From positions 83,071 to 147,070 of the forward strand of contig CAXIPT010000007.1 of the NCBI GenBank assembly GCA_964030475.1: a stretch of DNA of 64,000 nt. The letters run 5' to 3'. Below, piece after piece: positions 43,321 through 53,857 of this stretch. The notes below the pieces were generated by a model. The model was not told the origin of the DNA, ran no database searches, and saw only the letters and a list, made by a program, of their open reading frames with translations. Both the position numbers and the translations under genes were made by a program. Positions within the stretch are counted from its first letter, which is position 1, and the number at the start of each line of letters is the position of its first letter. This stretch comes from Tethya wilhelma. Lineage: Eukaryota > Porifera > Demospongiae > Tethyida > Tethyidae.

Positions 43321-44835
43321 ATGGCTGCAGTGACCAGCTCCTCATCTTCCACAGCTGCCAGACTGCCTACAGTGGGAGTGTACTCCACCGACACCGTTGC
43401 TAGGGGAGAGAGAGACACCCAGAGAACAGGTAGGGCCTAGGGAGGGTCAAGGCCTACTGTAGATCCTTTTTAGTGGTATTATTGCTGTTGCTAAAGCTTA
43501 TGTCAGCGTATCACAGAAGCCTTTCCACCTCAATAATTGTAGATTGTATGACTTGTATATGCTTGTCTATATAACTAACATTAATTATATTAGTAGCTAG
43601 TACCTCAAAGCCATATAACAATTAGAATTACACGTCTACAAGTCATGTTTTGTTAATGACATTGTATCAGGTACATGATGTGCTATTGTGCAAGTTTTTA
43701 GGTTTCTTTTATAGTTCACGACACATGTTCTTGTTCGTTCAGGAGGTCCTCTAGCTCCCACTGGTACTGCCACTCCCCAACCCCAAGTGCCTTCTGGGAG
43801 CAAGTCATGTGACAGGAATAGAGTTGGGATTGGACGAAATCAGTGCAGCAGTGAAACTAGCATCAACCCATTCCACTGCTAATAAACACAGCAAGTTACT
43901 TCGCACAATTGTGTCAAATCCTAAAAGACCCTGTAAACTTGGGGATAATAGACCCCGGTCTACAACATGGCCGTCATTAAGGTACAACATGTGGTTGGAA
44001 GTGTCCAATCAACCGTTTCATTTCCTGTCAAATGATGAGAGGGTCACCCGTCATTTCCCATCCCATGCTAGTGGTGGGCGGAGCCAATTAGGATCAATCT
44101 GTGATGTCATACCACCAACACATGCTCCTCTACCTGGTTACCATGTTAACAGAGACCCTGATGATGTAATAACGAGCAATCTTCCACAACTTCACATCAG
44201 CAGTAATCGTTCAACTGTGAAGCAGCGATCACAAACCACACCCCTTATTAGCGTCGGAGCTGGGACAAAGTCATGGAGAGTTCAAAGTTCGTACAGTGCA
44301 AAACGTAGGAACTTAAAGTCCAGAGAAAGTGTTAATCAAGAAGCTACTACCAGTTCAAAGAAAACACCAGCTAATTTTCTAAGAGTGTCAGCTCAAATCT
44401 CTCCTAGTGCTAGGATGAGTAATGGAGTGGCCAGACTGCCTTCTAGGATGGGGGACAATACCTTTGATAGGTACCTTCATCAAACTATGATGTCATCGTT
44501 AAAACTAGCGGAGAACCACAGTAGAGATGGTGATACGTCACATCATCATCCCCATGGCAACCTGTTCAATAATCTACAAGAGGGGGGGATGAGCGAGGAA
44601 CAACTGCTAGAGCTGAGATCACTGGCAAGGAACCCAAGCTCACTGAACACTGGGAGGAGAGATGGACCAGTGAGTACCTCAGCTTGGAAAGATAAACCGG
44701 TAACTAAGAAAGGACATTTCCCTAGCAACAGAGAGAGAGATAAACCAACCCACAGAATAGAAACCACGGTTAAAAATGCATCAGTTACTAAACCACATTC
44801 GAAAAACAAGCCTGTTACTATGGCAATGCCATCTC
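43321..44835 (+). CDS. Unrecognised polar protein, 3' end cut by contig join
   Basis: A possible first exon at 43321-43429 begins MAAVTSSSSSTAARLP and ends in a good donor. A long open frame runs from about 43755 to the N at 44836, more than 350 codons, with no introns visible. Composition is Ser/Thr/Asn/His/Arg-rich and low in hydrophobics; a short predicted helix is MSEEQLLELRSLAR. The frame from exon 1 does not directly match the long frame unless an acceptor at 43754 or a frame slip is used. I recognise no domain. The open frame is much longer than chance, so it is probably coding. The start codon of exon 1 is exactly where the inverted-repeat similarity stops. Confidence 0.45.
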
Positions 44836-44836
44836 N

Positions 44837-46659
44837 TGATCATCATTTGATTAAAGCGAACAAAGATTATACAAAAAAATAACTTTATATAAAGGTTACT
44901 TTAAACCATGACTGCTGGAACATTTAACCAACTACTATTGGTAACTTTAACCAGCAAAAAAAGGTGTTTAGAACACCCAGCCATTTTAAAGATTATTATT
45001 AACCACTTATATTTTGGTTTAAAACAATCCAAATTATGGGGGCCTGAATTGCAACCCATTCAACCCAAAATTTTGGGTTATTTTAACCCATCATTTTTTA
45101 CAGTGTAGCACATAAAAGAGTGCTATGTAACACTCCAGTAAATTTTGAGGGGTGCTCTATAACACTCCAGGGGTGCAAAACTTAAACATTACGCGGGACA
45201 CCCCAAAAAGGTGTTAACTTACACCTTATTTCTAACAGTGCACCGCGTAGTAAATTTACGCGTTTTTGTATTGAAGATATTGTAATCATACGCCCACAAC
45301 AATACTGGAAATTTAGCAATCACAGCATGCAATATCTGGACTGATGGTACTTGTTTGATGTTTCAACACATTACTAATCTAGAAAAAGCATGAATTGACC
45401 CATCCTTCTGTCATCTTGCAATAATATAATCAGCCATTCAGAATTACCCAAATTTTGTAATTTTTGACCTCAGCCTCTTGAACTTCAATTTCTGAAGTAG
45501 CTACCAGTCCTTAGTGGTCAAAATTATAGCTGAACAATCACAATAGGTTGTAGATATATTCTGTTAAACTTTGGTTCATCTTAGCTTATTTCGTTTGTTG
45601 AAGGCAGCTTGTTTCACTAAATTTATTCGGAATTACCCCGATCTACCTTACATGTAGTGACATATAGCTTTCAACTGCAAACTAAAGATTCTCACAGATA
45701 AAAACCCTGCCCAGGTTATACAGCATAGCCTAATGCAAACAAAAAAATCAATATAAGCTACTGCCAAAGAACAGTATGGACATGAGAGGTACAGAAAGTC
45801 CTACATAAAGCTATACTATACCTACATACTGAATGGCAACACTGCATCACATCCCTTTGTTTTATGTCACACAACATTAGCCCGTTCCATAGAGCATCAA
45901 AAGCACTAGTTTATGCCATAAAAATTATTACTATTGTTGGTTTTTTTTAGCAGTTAGAGGTACAGGAAGAATGATAGTTCATAGATTCCCGGCTACTTTA
46001 GTACAAATCAGCCTGGAATGCATAGTCTAGTTAGTACTTGCACTTTATTATTTCAGTACCAAGTAAGTATATTCTTACCTGTTTCAATGAAATCTTAGCT
46101 GTAGCAAAAGCGCCGCTTCTGTTCTGGATTTCACTCCTTTCTTCATAGTTGCCAACCGTCCCGATTCTGGCGGGACAGTCCCGCTTTTTTGACCTCTGTC
46201 CCGCCGTGTCCCGACTTGCTCCAAAAGCAAAGAAGTGTCCCGCTTTTTGAAAAAATACTACTCTTTGCCTCAAAATTAGAGCTTTTATCAACTCTAGAAT
46301 GGCAAAATATACCTCAAATCTATCTAAAAAGCTAAACTTTCAGCTTTCTGGAGCACTATTGCACACGCGCTACGCTAAGAAGCGAATTTGCACTTTGTAC
46401 TATTGCAATAAAAGGGGTGTGTCATCACGTAAAAGGGGCGTGGCCTACAATTTTCGCGCACGCAGTTTTAATGTCCCGCTCAGATTTTGTTGGAGGTTGG
46501 CAACTATGTTTCTTGGGACGGCATCAAAGATTTACAAATTGTGGCAGCTGCCCAAAAATGCCCAAAAAATGCCCAAAAGTGCAACACGCGCGGTTCGTGA
46601 AATTTACATTAGAGCATATGGGCGTTTCCAATCCCGGGTACGTAGTCTCTAATATCTAT
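44837..46659. other. Non-coding stretch with repeat-like sequence
   Basis: No supported gene. Near 45090-45235 is a stretch with TTTTTTACAGTGTAGCAC and AACACTCCAG words resembling an interspersed repeat. The rest is AT-rich. Confidence 0.5.
46143..46508. mobile_element. MITE-like element with AGTTGCCAACC ends
   Basis: Left CATAGTTGCCAACCGTCCCG and right GGAGGTTGGCAACTATG are inverse at their ends; repeated GTCCCGC words occur inside. No transposase. Confidence 0.6.
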
Positions 46660-46772
46660 GGTCCAGCCCAGCCCCTCTTTGCGCATGCGTATAACGACCA
46701 TTACCGAGCGAATTCTAAATGGCGCGCACCACCATTACTTTAGAAGCTGGAGGTTGACTTTACTAGTGAAAA

Positions 46773-47823
46773 ATGGAGCAACAGCTAACTGTTAGCGATA
46801 TCAAGGTGAGCAAACAGTGTGCTTTATGACTATATAATGTGTTCCTTGTGTGTAAATACTCGTACTGTTACATATACCCCACAGACAAAATACAGGTATA
46901 TTAAATCAGTTCATGCATACTTGCAAAACTTGATTCTGCCATGTTTTTGCTGTTTAGAAACCCTTCCAAACTAGCTGGCTCGTAGCTACTCTAAACTGTA
47001 TATGATATTAAAATATCTGTAAAACTTTGCAATTACACAAGCAGAGCCTGAATATGACTAAGGTACTTAGCCTATACATCCATCCGTCTCATAGCTGACT
47101 GCCACTAAATCATACTTGCAAACATTGCATGATTCAGCCATGTTTATTCTGTGTCTCTGTTATGTCAAGCTGTGAAGCTGTGTCGTAGTTATAGCAACCT
47201 GTGCATGCAAACAATATCCTTCAATGTTCTTACTTGTGATGTTTTTTCTTTATAAACTGCTCTTCAACCCAGCTTCTAGTGATTCTAAACTGCACATTAT
47301 ATAAAACTTTCTCTAAAGTTTCACATGAGTACCAAAGTTTTGCTCCTTGGCAGTGTTTCTTTATAGAGAATACAAATATCTACAAAAAGTTTACTCTATA
47401 AAACTGTACACTGATTGTTATCTGTAAAATATCCTACATAAGCACTACCATTGACCATTCTATTTCCCATTCATCCCCTCCCTCCCTCCCTCTCAGCTGA
47501 CAGTGAGTCGGGTCCAAGTGGCAGGTCTAAACAGGACCAAGACTGACATAGTCGTTGAACAGATAAAGGACGTCCTAAAGGTCGACTCCCTCAAGGACCT
47601 CTTGCTCCAGTCAGTGGCCGCCGTGGGCAGACTGCAAGAACTAGACGTCTTCAAACATGTCGCAATCCGATTGGACGCAGACAAGAGAAGCCATAAAAGT
47701 CATGATGGAGGTAGAGAGGAGGCAGTAAAGAAGAAAAGTGTTGAAGTGACGTTCATTGTCCGTGAGAAGGGGTGGTTCAACGTGGGGCTAGGGGGATCAG
47801 TGGGGACACAGTCGGGGGACGCT
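46773..47823 (+). CDS. SAMM50: SAMM50, first two exons only (right arm)
   Basis: Exon 1 46773-46805 and exon 2 47497-47823 encode the same MEQQLTVSDIK start and POTRA domain as 42139-43208, with substitutions (for example DIVVEQ for DVVVEQ and VGRLQELD for VGRQQELD, plus a changed SHKSHDGGREEAV linker). The frame is intact. Nothing corresponding to the beta-barrel follows before the contig end at 49815, so it is a truncated duplicate or the 5' end of an allele whose remaining exons lie on another contig. Upstream is a TGCGCATGCG NRF1-like word near 46680. Confidence 0.8.
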
Positions 47824-47831
47824 GTGAGTTT

Positions 47832-48675
47832 ATTTTTTATTATTATTAGTTTCTAGGGATGCAATTTTCATAAAATTTGTATAGACCTTTTCCACGCGGG
47901 AACAGTAGCGATTTTTTTATGAGATGCATGATGTGTTATGACGAATCGTGACGGTAGACACGCCCCTTGGTGGGCAAATTTGTACAGTAGTGATACTGCC
48001 CAACTTGAAAAGAGCACTTCAGTGAGGAAGGATGCTTCAGCCAACTTCTCAGGTAATTTTAGACTAACTCATACTTCACTAGAACTCTCGTTGGCTCACT
48101 CAAAATGTTTGTTTATATCTGAAACACCAGTAAGTCCAGTTCATGGTGGCTTTTGCATGCTATTTCTGACGTAAAGTGATGCTATTTTCTTGGATTTGTT
48201 ACTATTCGAAGTTTGTATGGACCCTTCTCCATGTTTTATCTGGCTCTATTTCCAGCAGAAGGCTCTTGAGCTTGCACTAAACTTGGCCTCCAGTGTCAGC
48301 CAGTACAAAATTCCATTCTCTTGCCCACCAATGGGCATGGCCTGTGTCATAACGTGTCAAAAAACGTCACTTCCACTTGTTTTGCGCTACTTTCCCGTGA
48401 GCGTGGAAAAGGTCTATAGTTTGGGTACTGCCCTCAAAACTAAAAACCACAATAATTATACTTTTATCGAAAGTTTAAAGAGTAAAGTTACTCAACTGAA
48501 CTACTTGTGACTTCTGCATAGAAATTTTCGAGGATCAAACAGTCCCAAGTTCTGAATTGAATAGTTTCCAAATTTTCAGGTGAAATTTTACTGTTTACAC
48601 AATTCCAGAAAGTATTGTATTCATTGTAGCTATATATAAATTGAAGGGTTCTACACTATGTCCACATGTACAATA
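47832..48675. other. Non-coding stretch downstream of SAMM50 right arm
   Basis: Several short open frames but no recognised domain. CTTTTCCACGCGGGAACAG-type words (47887) and the inverse CCCGTGAGCGTGGAAAAGG (48392) suggest another palindromic element of about 530 bp. Confidence 0.45.
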
Positions 48676-48871
48676 CCGTATAGCGGGAAGTTTTTGTGGG
48701 GGAAAATTTTTGCGAATTTCGCGGTTTGGCAGCTTTCCGCAAAAATTTCCCCCATGAAATTTGTAAGGTATGCCGTCATCACATAATGTTGAGACGCAAT
48801 CCACGAAAATTTTCCCTGCGAATTTCTATTCAAGACGAAAACGGAAAAAACAAAAATTTCCCGCTATACGG
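48676..48871. mobile_element. MITE A: CCGTATAGCGGGAA...TTCCCGCTATACGG
   Basis: Terminal inverted repeats flanked by TA on both sides. The inside is rich in AAAATTTTCGCG-type words, no ORF. Confidence 0.8.
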
Positions 48872-48978
48872 TATATTGCATATCAACGTTAATACGGAAA
48901 AAAATATCCACTGGCCAGGGATGGAAATGACAACTAAATTGATGTTAATAATTATTATTGTATTACTAAACAAACGTA

Positions 48979-49815
48979 TTATGAAGTTGTAGCAATTTCA
49001 GTTTCATCTGTTACACCATTAGTGTCTCCTCCTACAACAAGGATGGTGTTGTCAGGGAGAGTTGTAGCCAGGCAGTGTGATCTTCCAATGTTCATGTCAC
49101 CTTTGTGACACCATTCATTAGTGTCTCTATTGAGTTCATATATGGCAGTTGTTCTCCTGCCTTGTTTGTCAACTCCTCCAATAGCCAGTACTTTGTCATG
49201 AACAGTTACACAGGTAGAGCCCTCCACTGGTAGGTCAGGAAGGTGGTGCCATACTTTAGAATGTCCTCCAAATATATATGGTAACTTACTATGCTTTGAA
49301 GATTGAATTAGTTCACTAAACTGACAAGACAGCACTGAGTATACAATGTTGTTTTGACCTCCCATGAAGTAGAGAGTATTTCCACTGAGTGTTGCTGAAG
49401 GCGTACTAGTCTTAAAAGGAAGTTGAGATGCTGTACTCCATTGTCTGGCTGCTATATCCATGACTTCTACACAATCCAGGTAACCCCTACCATAACCTCC
49501 CATGACAGCCACATGGGTGGTGGTGGAGACAACTGCAGTGTTGCACCTTGCTGTAGGCATTGGAGGATATAACTCCACCCACTTGTGGTCATGGTAGGTG
49601 AATAGCTTGTTTGTTGTATCACCTCCAACTGTTGTGAGTGTGTTGTTGATGGTTGTAAGAGTATAACTGATGTAAGGACACTTGACTGGCAAAGTTGACC
49701 ATGTGTAGTTGAAGGAATAGACATTTACATCGTAGTAACCATTGATGTAGACAGTATTTCCTATGATAGTAGAAGATCCTCTTGAAACTCTACGAGGTGC
49801 TTTTGGTCCCTTCCT
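48979..49815 (-). pseudogene. Kelch-propeller half of a second kinase/Kelch gene, cut by contig join
   Basis: About 278 residues, intact frame, about 80 percent similar by eye to the Kelch part of the 35257 gene: GSSTIIGNTVYINGYYDV, PPMPTARCNTAVVSTTTHVA, MGGYGRGYLDCVEVMD, SELIQSS, TILVVGGDTNG, stop after ETEIATTS. Upstream sequence, which should hold the coiled coil and kinase, is lost at the N at 49816. The frame itself shows no stop, so the real gene may be functional. Opposite strand to the other copies as scaffolded. Confidence 0.75.
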
Positions 49816-49816
49816 N

Positions 49817-51260
49817 GATGCCACTGGTAAGCCTTGTCAGGGATCTCAAAAAAGTTAGCCATACTTGTAGCGCCTGCCATTCTACATTAGGCTTGGACTA
49901 TCTAAGCTAGCTCTCTAGGCACACTTTTCATAGTTTGAAATTTTCACAGTCCAGAGAAAAAGTAGCATTTTAGCTCGAGGTCGCATCACTTCCGGTGACC
50001 TTCCGTTACACACACACACAACTTTGCTTATAATATGATTATGATAGCAAAATTGACAATGCCGAGTGCATCATAAAAATGTGTCATGTTTGACCTCCGT
50101 TTCTAATCCCGGGTACGTACGTATGTCTATATAATCTATGATTAAACTACGCGAAAATTTAACGGGCAAAATATTTTACAAGCGAAGAATTCCCGATCTA
50201 CAGTAGATTTAACAATAATAATTATTATAACTACCCAGATTGCATTAAAATCAACCTCAGAGAGCCTCAAAATCTCAAAATATCTTGGGAGGGCATGTGT
50301 TTTTATTTATTAGTTGTCACTTTGTACTGTGCCACTCCTAATTTTTCTTTAACACTGATACCCCCCCTCCCCCCAAAATATGTAGAGAAATATCAATGCT
50401 TTCTTTTACCACTGATAGTTTTCTTGCTTGCTTGCTTGCTTCTCTCTCTAATTCTAATGGTTAGCCCTTCAGTCGGTCACTCTCTCCATATGTTTATGGC
50501 TCGACTTAGTCTATTGTGCGTTGAGAGTGCGCATTATTTTAGAGAAAGATGGCAAACAGGACAACGAGATAGACTTGCAGCCTGAAAAGCACTCGCTAGT
50601 ACCAGAAGAGAGCCTTTGATAGCCACAGGTCCATTATTGATGGAGTGGAAGTTGATAGACTAGCAGGTAGTCAGGTAGAATTTGTTCCACACACGCTATT
50701 CAGTCACTTTGTACTTTAGCTGCAAAGTTAAATGCCTTAGGCTTACATCTATGACTGTTTTCAAACCTTTTTTTGAGTACAAAAGCTCCAGAAATCATCG
50801 ATAACTAGCATACTTCAGTAATAGAACACGCAGTTATTTTTACGCACGCAAACTACTGCCCACACGTAAATTACTACCCAGAATCTGGGTAGTTGAATCT
50901 GATTGGTCAATTGAAATCTCGTTAAATGTCACCTTTGCTAGACCCTCTCTTTCGGTGCGTGCAATGTGACGAAGGAGGAGGGTCTAGCTCGATAGACTAG
51001 GCTCAACTCTACAGGTCTGTTTGCACATGCAGCGTTCTCTGTATGTGTTCTGTCTTCTCTTGTCAGAGCATTCATTTTGATCTGATATTATATATAGTCA
51101 TGCAATTCACTTGTATACTGATCACTGGCTGAGTTTAGGGCATGAAGTTTGCATTTTCCCACGCTTTCTTATTTTATAAGCAGCACCGACTGATAATTTT
51201 ATACTATTGACTTAAAACACACATACATAAGCACTGAGAATTATTTACAACAGATGATCT
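49817..51260. other. Non-coding contig, partly inverted duplicate of 53.5-54.4 kb
   Basis: 50235-50345 is the inverse of 54100-54235 (ACACTGATACCCCCC / GGGGGATCAGTGT) and 51010-51095 the inverse of about 53866-53945. No exon except the Kelch tail at its end. Probably an alternative haplotype scaffolded in reverse. Confidence 0.6.
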
Positions 51261-51366
51261 CTAATTAGAAATTTCAGTTTCATCTGTTTTACCACCATCA
51301 GTCCATCCTCCTACAACAAGGATGTTGTTGTCAGGGAGAGTTGTAGCCAGGCAGTATGATCTTCCA
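51261..51366 (-). pseudogene. Kelch C-terminal fragment (third copy)
   Basis: The last 34 residues of the Kelch domain (GRSYCLATTLPDN, ILVVGG, TDETEIS) up to the contig end at the N at 51367. Fits the 3' end of a kinase/Kelch gene. Confidence 0.7.
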
Positions 51367-51501
51367 NACACACACACCCTAAAAGAAACATTGACTGCTG
51401 CATGTGCAAATAAATCCATACAGCTCAGCCATAAACCTGAACTATAATGAGAAGTTGGGACAATCATGGAGTGGTGTGTTGAGAGAGAGACAAGAGCTAA
51501 C

Positions 51502-51594
51502 CTCTCAGCGACGGTCCTGTTCTCCTCCTCGGGATGGTACCTGGCCACCAGGAGGGCCACCAGCAGCCGGGGGTCAGTGGGCGGGGCCTCTAGG
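51502..51594 (-). pseudogene. Duplicate fragment of a GCN1 exon
   Basis: The 3' part of the exon at 54501-54721 (PPTDPRLLVALLVARYHPEE, NRTVAER) with its donor and intron flank. Similarity stops abruptly at about 51594. Likely allelic sequence or a local duplication. Confidence 0.75.
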
Positions 51595-51785
51595 CACATA
51601 TACCCTCGTTTGGTTATGACTGCTGCCAGTCCTACACATTCTCAGTATTACTATATTTGGAATGGGTTTAGTGAGCCATGACTGGCTAGCTACACTCACA
51701 GTCATTTCAAAGTTTCTTCAAGTAAGGCTTGTTCAGAGGCTTGTATATAAGTGTGCAGCTATTAAACCTCACTATCTATACACAA

Positions 51786-52110
51786 ATGGCTAGACGTCCA
51801 GACAATGAGTTGAATTTCTCTTTCAATAATGTTCAAATCGTTTGAGATCAAGAACTAAAGTTCAACTGGTTTGAGAATGCCGGTAGAAAAAATTAAATAA
51901 CTTCCTAAATATCCAGCCGATTTCAAAATTTCAAGCACCATTGGAAAGCGCTTATTCTCCCAGTTCTTTGGTTGCTTTTCCAGCTTCCTACACCTTACCA
52001 GTCAAAAGTTAGCTTTATTGCCCCATAGAAAAAGTATTGCATGAATCTCATTATTTCACTTCTGGTGGCATTCTCAAACCAGATGGACTTTAGGACATGG
52101 TTCCTAAGGA
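51786..52110 (+). pseudogene. Kinase/Kelch 5' pseudogene split by a mobile element
   Basis: ATGGCTAGACGTCCAGACAA as in the 35257 gene, then substitutions, an early TGA at 51846, and a 233-bp element at 51858-52090; the kinase sequence resumes as AGGACATGGTTCCTAAGGAG. It is preceded by a promoter region (51646-51740) like that of the copy at 53294. Confidence 0.8.
51858..52090. mobile_element. 233-bp MITE inserted in kinase pseudogene, TA duplication
   Basis: Ends AAGTTCAACTGGTTTGAGAA and (inverse) AAGTCCATCTGGTTTGAGAA; both continue with TGCC. Uninterrupted relatives at 35320-35340 and 53360-53380 read AACTAGGACATGG, so TA was duplicated on insertion. Confidence 0.85.
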
Positions 52111-52435
52111 GGTGTCCAAAAAACAGTACTGTGCACAACTTAGACTGGCATAACTAATTTATGTCTTCTGCAAACAGTTAGTTGTTGATCAGACCATAGA
52201 CATAGCTGCATCAAACTTATAGGCATGCATATTAATTATTTCTGTTCATAATTCAGTCAAGTTGAATTCAGGATATCATAAGCCATGGCCATGGATGGGC
52301 ATACCTTCCAGCAGTGTGCAAACTTGAACGTCTCAGTGACTCAATCATCATGGTATATGTTATCGAGAAGGCTTAGCTACAAGTAATAGTTACATCATGC
52401 TTGTGAGAGATACATCCCAATACACGTGTGATATA

Positions 52436-52626
52436 CTGTACAGCAGGAATTTTTTTGCACTTTTGTCTTAAATAGAAATTCGCGGGAAAAATTTCGTGGA
52501 TTGTGTCTCAACATTACGTGACGACCTCGTACCTTACAAATTTCGTGAGAGAAAATTTTTGCGGAAAGGTGCCAAACCGCGAAATTCACAAAAAATTTTT
52601 CCTCACGAAAATTTCCCGCTATACGG
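52436..52626. mobile_element. MITE A copy
   Basis: CTGTACAGCAGGAATTTTTT at the left and AAAATTTCCCGCTATACGG at the right, TA on both sides. Confidence 0.75.
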
Positions 52627-52802
52627 TAAGTGTTTTGTGTCATTTACTACCACATGTGGGTGGGTTAAAGCACTGTGGTCTAAATTAAATCACTGTTGGA
52701 CACAGGTGAGTGATTCTGGGAGTTTCTAGTCTACTTGAAGTTGTACCGCTTCCTCTGATACTTTGTGTCATAGAAATGACACAGAGTAAATTACCGTATA
52801 GC

Positions 52803-52875
52803 TAGCCTCGATCCCAGGCCCCTCCCTTTAGCTTTTTTTGCAAAAAAGCACAGGGGGGAGCCTGGGAACGAGGCT
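52803..52875. mobile_element. 73-bp hairpin element nested in the end of a MITE
   Basis: TAGCCTCGATCCCAGGC mirrored by GCCTGGGAACGAGGCT. It is flanked by direct ACCGTATAGC repeats (52793-52802, 52876-52885), so it looks inserted into the end of the 52877 element. Confidence 0.65.
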
Positions 52876-52876
52876 A

Positions 52877-53074
52877 CCGTATAGCCAGAAATATTGACGG
52901 TTTGCTCCGCAGAACGTAAAATAAAAATATTGACGATTTTAAATTTGATTTGCACGTGCGCATAATACATTCATATACGGCCCCCAAAATATTGGCAGAT
53001 TTAAATTTGACGATTTGGACTTTGACCGTCAAACCGTCAAATTAAAATCCCCGTCAATATTTCCGGCTATACAG
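52877..53074. mobile_element. MITE D: CCGTATAGCC(A)GAAATATTGACGG
   Basis: CCGTATAGCCAGAAATATTG at the left, CAATATTTCCGGCTATACAG at the right, TA flanks. The inside holds TTAAATTTGACG words in both orientations. Confidence 0.75.
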
Positions 53075-53293
53075 TATTATCATTGCATGAAGATTTGCTT
53101 GAGCTCGCCCCACAATGTTAGTAATCACATGATGTTGATTAGGACAGCTAACATTCTAGACATTCTACACATTCTAGGTATTACTGTATTTGGAATGGGT
53201 TTAGTGAGCCATGACTGGCTAGCTACACTGTAACAGTCTTAGAAAGTTTCTTTAAAATTAATAGAGGTTTGTTTAGGTGTGCAACAAACAATC

Positions 53294-53391
53294 ATGGCTA
53301 GACGTCCATGCAATGAGTTGGGTTTCTCTTTCGCTAATGTTCAAATCTTTCGAGATCAAGAACTAGGACATGGTTCCTACGGAGCTGTCTA
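53294..53391 (+). CDS. Kinase/Kelch gene, first 33 codons only (contig end)
   Basis: ATGGCTAGACGTCCATGCAA with an intact frame to GHGSYGAV, then the N at 53392 and a GA repeat that is not part of the gene. The region upstream (53170-53290) parallels that of the pseudogene at 51786, so the two are a tandem pair about 1.5 kb apart. Confidence 0.75.
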
Positions 53392-53392
53392 N

Positions 53393-53453
<61 letters not shown>
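53393..53453. repeat. (GA)n at contig start
   Basis: Repeat at which the assembly was joined. Confidence 0.95.
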
Positions 53454-53651
53454 TCAAAACAACAAAATTATCAGTCAGTGCTGTTTATAAAGCAAGAAAG
53501 TGTTGGCATTAAATTTTCTCTACAATTCACTGTCTAACATTGCGCTAATGGGCTAATGATCATTGCTGAGTTTAGAACATAAAGTTTGTGTTTTCCCAGT
53601 ACGGTAGTACTGGGTACACAGGAATGGCACAGATAGTGAATTGTATGACTA

Positions 53652-53857
53652 CCGTATAGCGGGAAATTTTCGTATGGTGGAAATTTTCGTATATTTCGTA
53701 TGCGGTTCGAATATACGAAAATTAAAACTGCGAAAATTTAACTTCCGCATTTATTTTATACGAGCGCGCGCCGCGTATACGAAATTTAAAACTACGAAAA
53801 TTTCTTCTGGCGCGTTTATACGAAATTTTGCACCAACGAAAATTTCCCGCTATACGG
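53652..53857. mobile_element. MITE A copy with CG-rich core
   Basis: CCGTATAGCGGGAAATTTTC and its inverse GAAAATTTCCCGCTATACGG, flanked by TA. The core includes CGAGCGCGCGCCGCG. Confidence 0.85.

Larger units (their letters stand above)
42131..47831. repeat. Large inverted repeat with 1.2-kb arms and 3.3-kb spacer
   Basis: Left arm about 42131-43320, right arm about 46660-47831, both carrying SAMM50 exons 1-2, the intron and the promoter. Arms differ at several codons and in intron length (710 against 691 bp), so they are not an exact copy. A single N (44836) lies in the spacer, meaning the arms are on different contigs. Confidence 0.8.

Noticed and set aside
46143..46743. Overlapping ORFs of 117 and 108 codons
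   Set aside because: They traverse the AGTTGCCAACC element and the SAMM50 promoter arm, with no domain signal.
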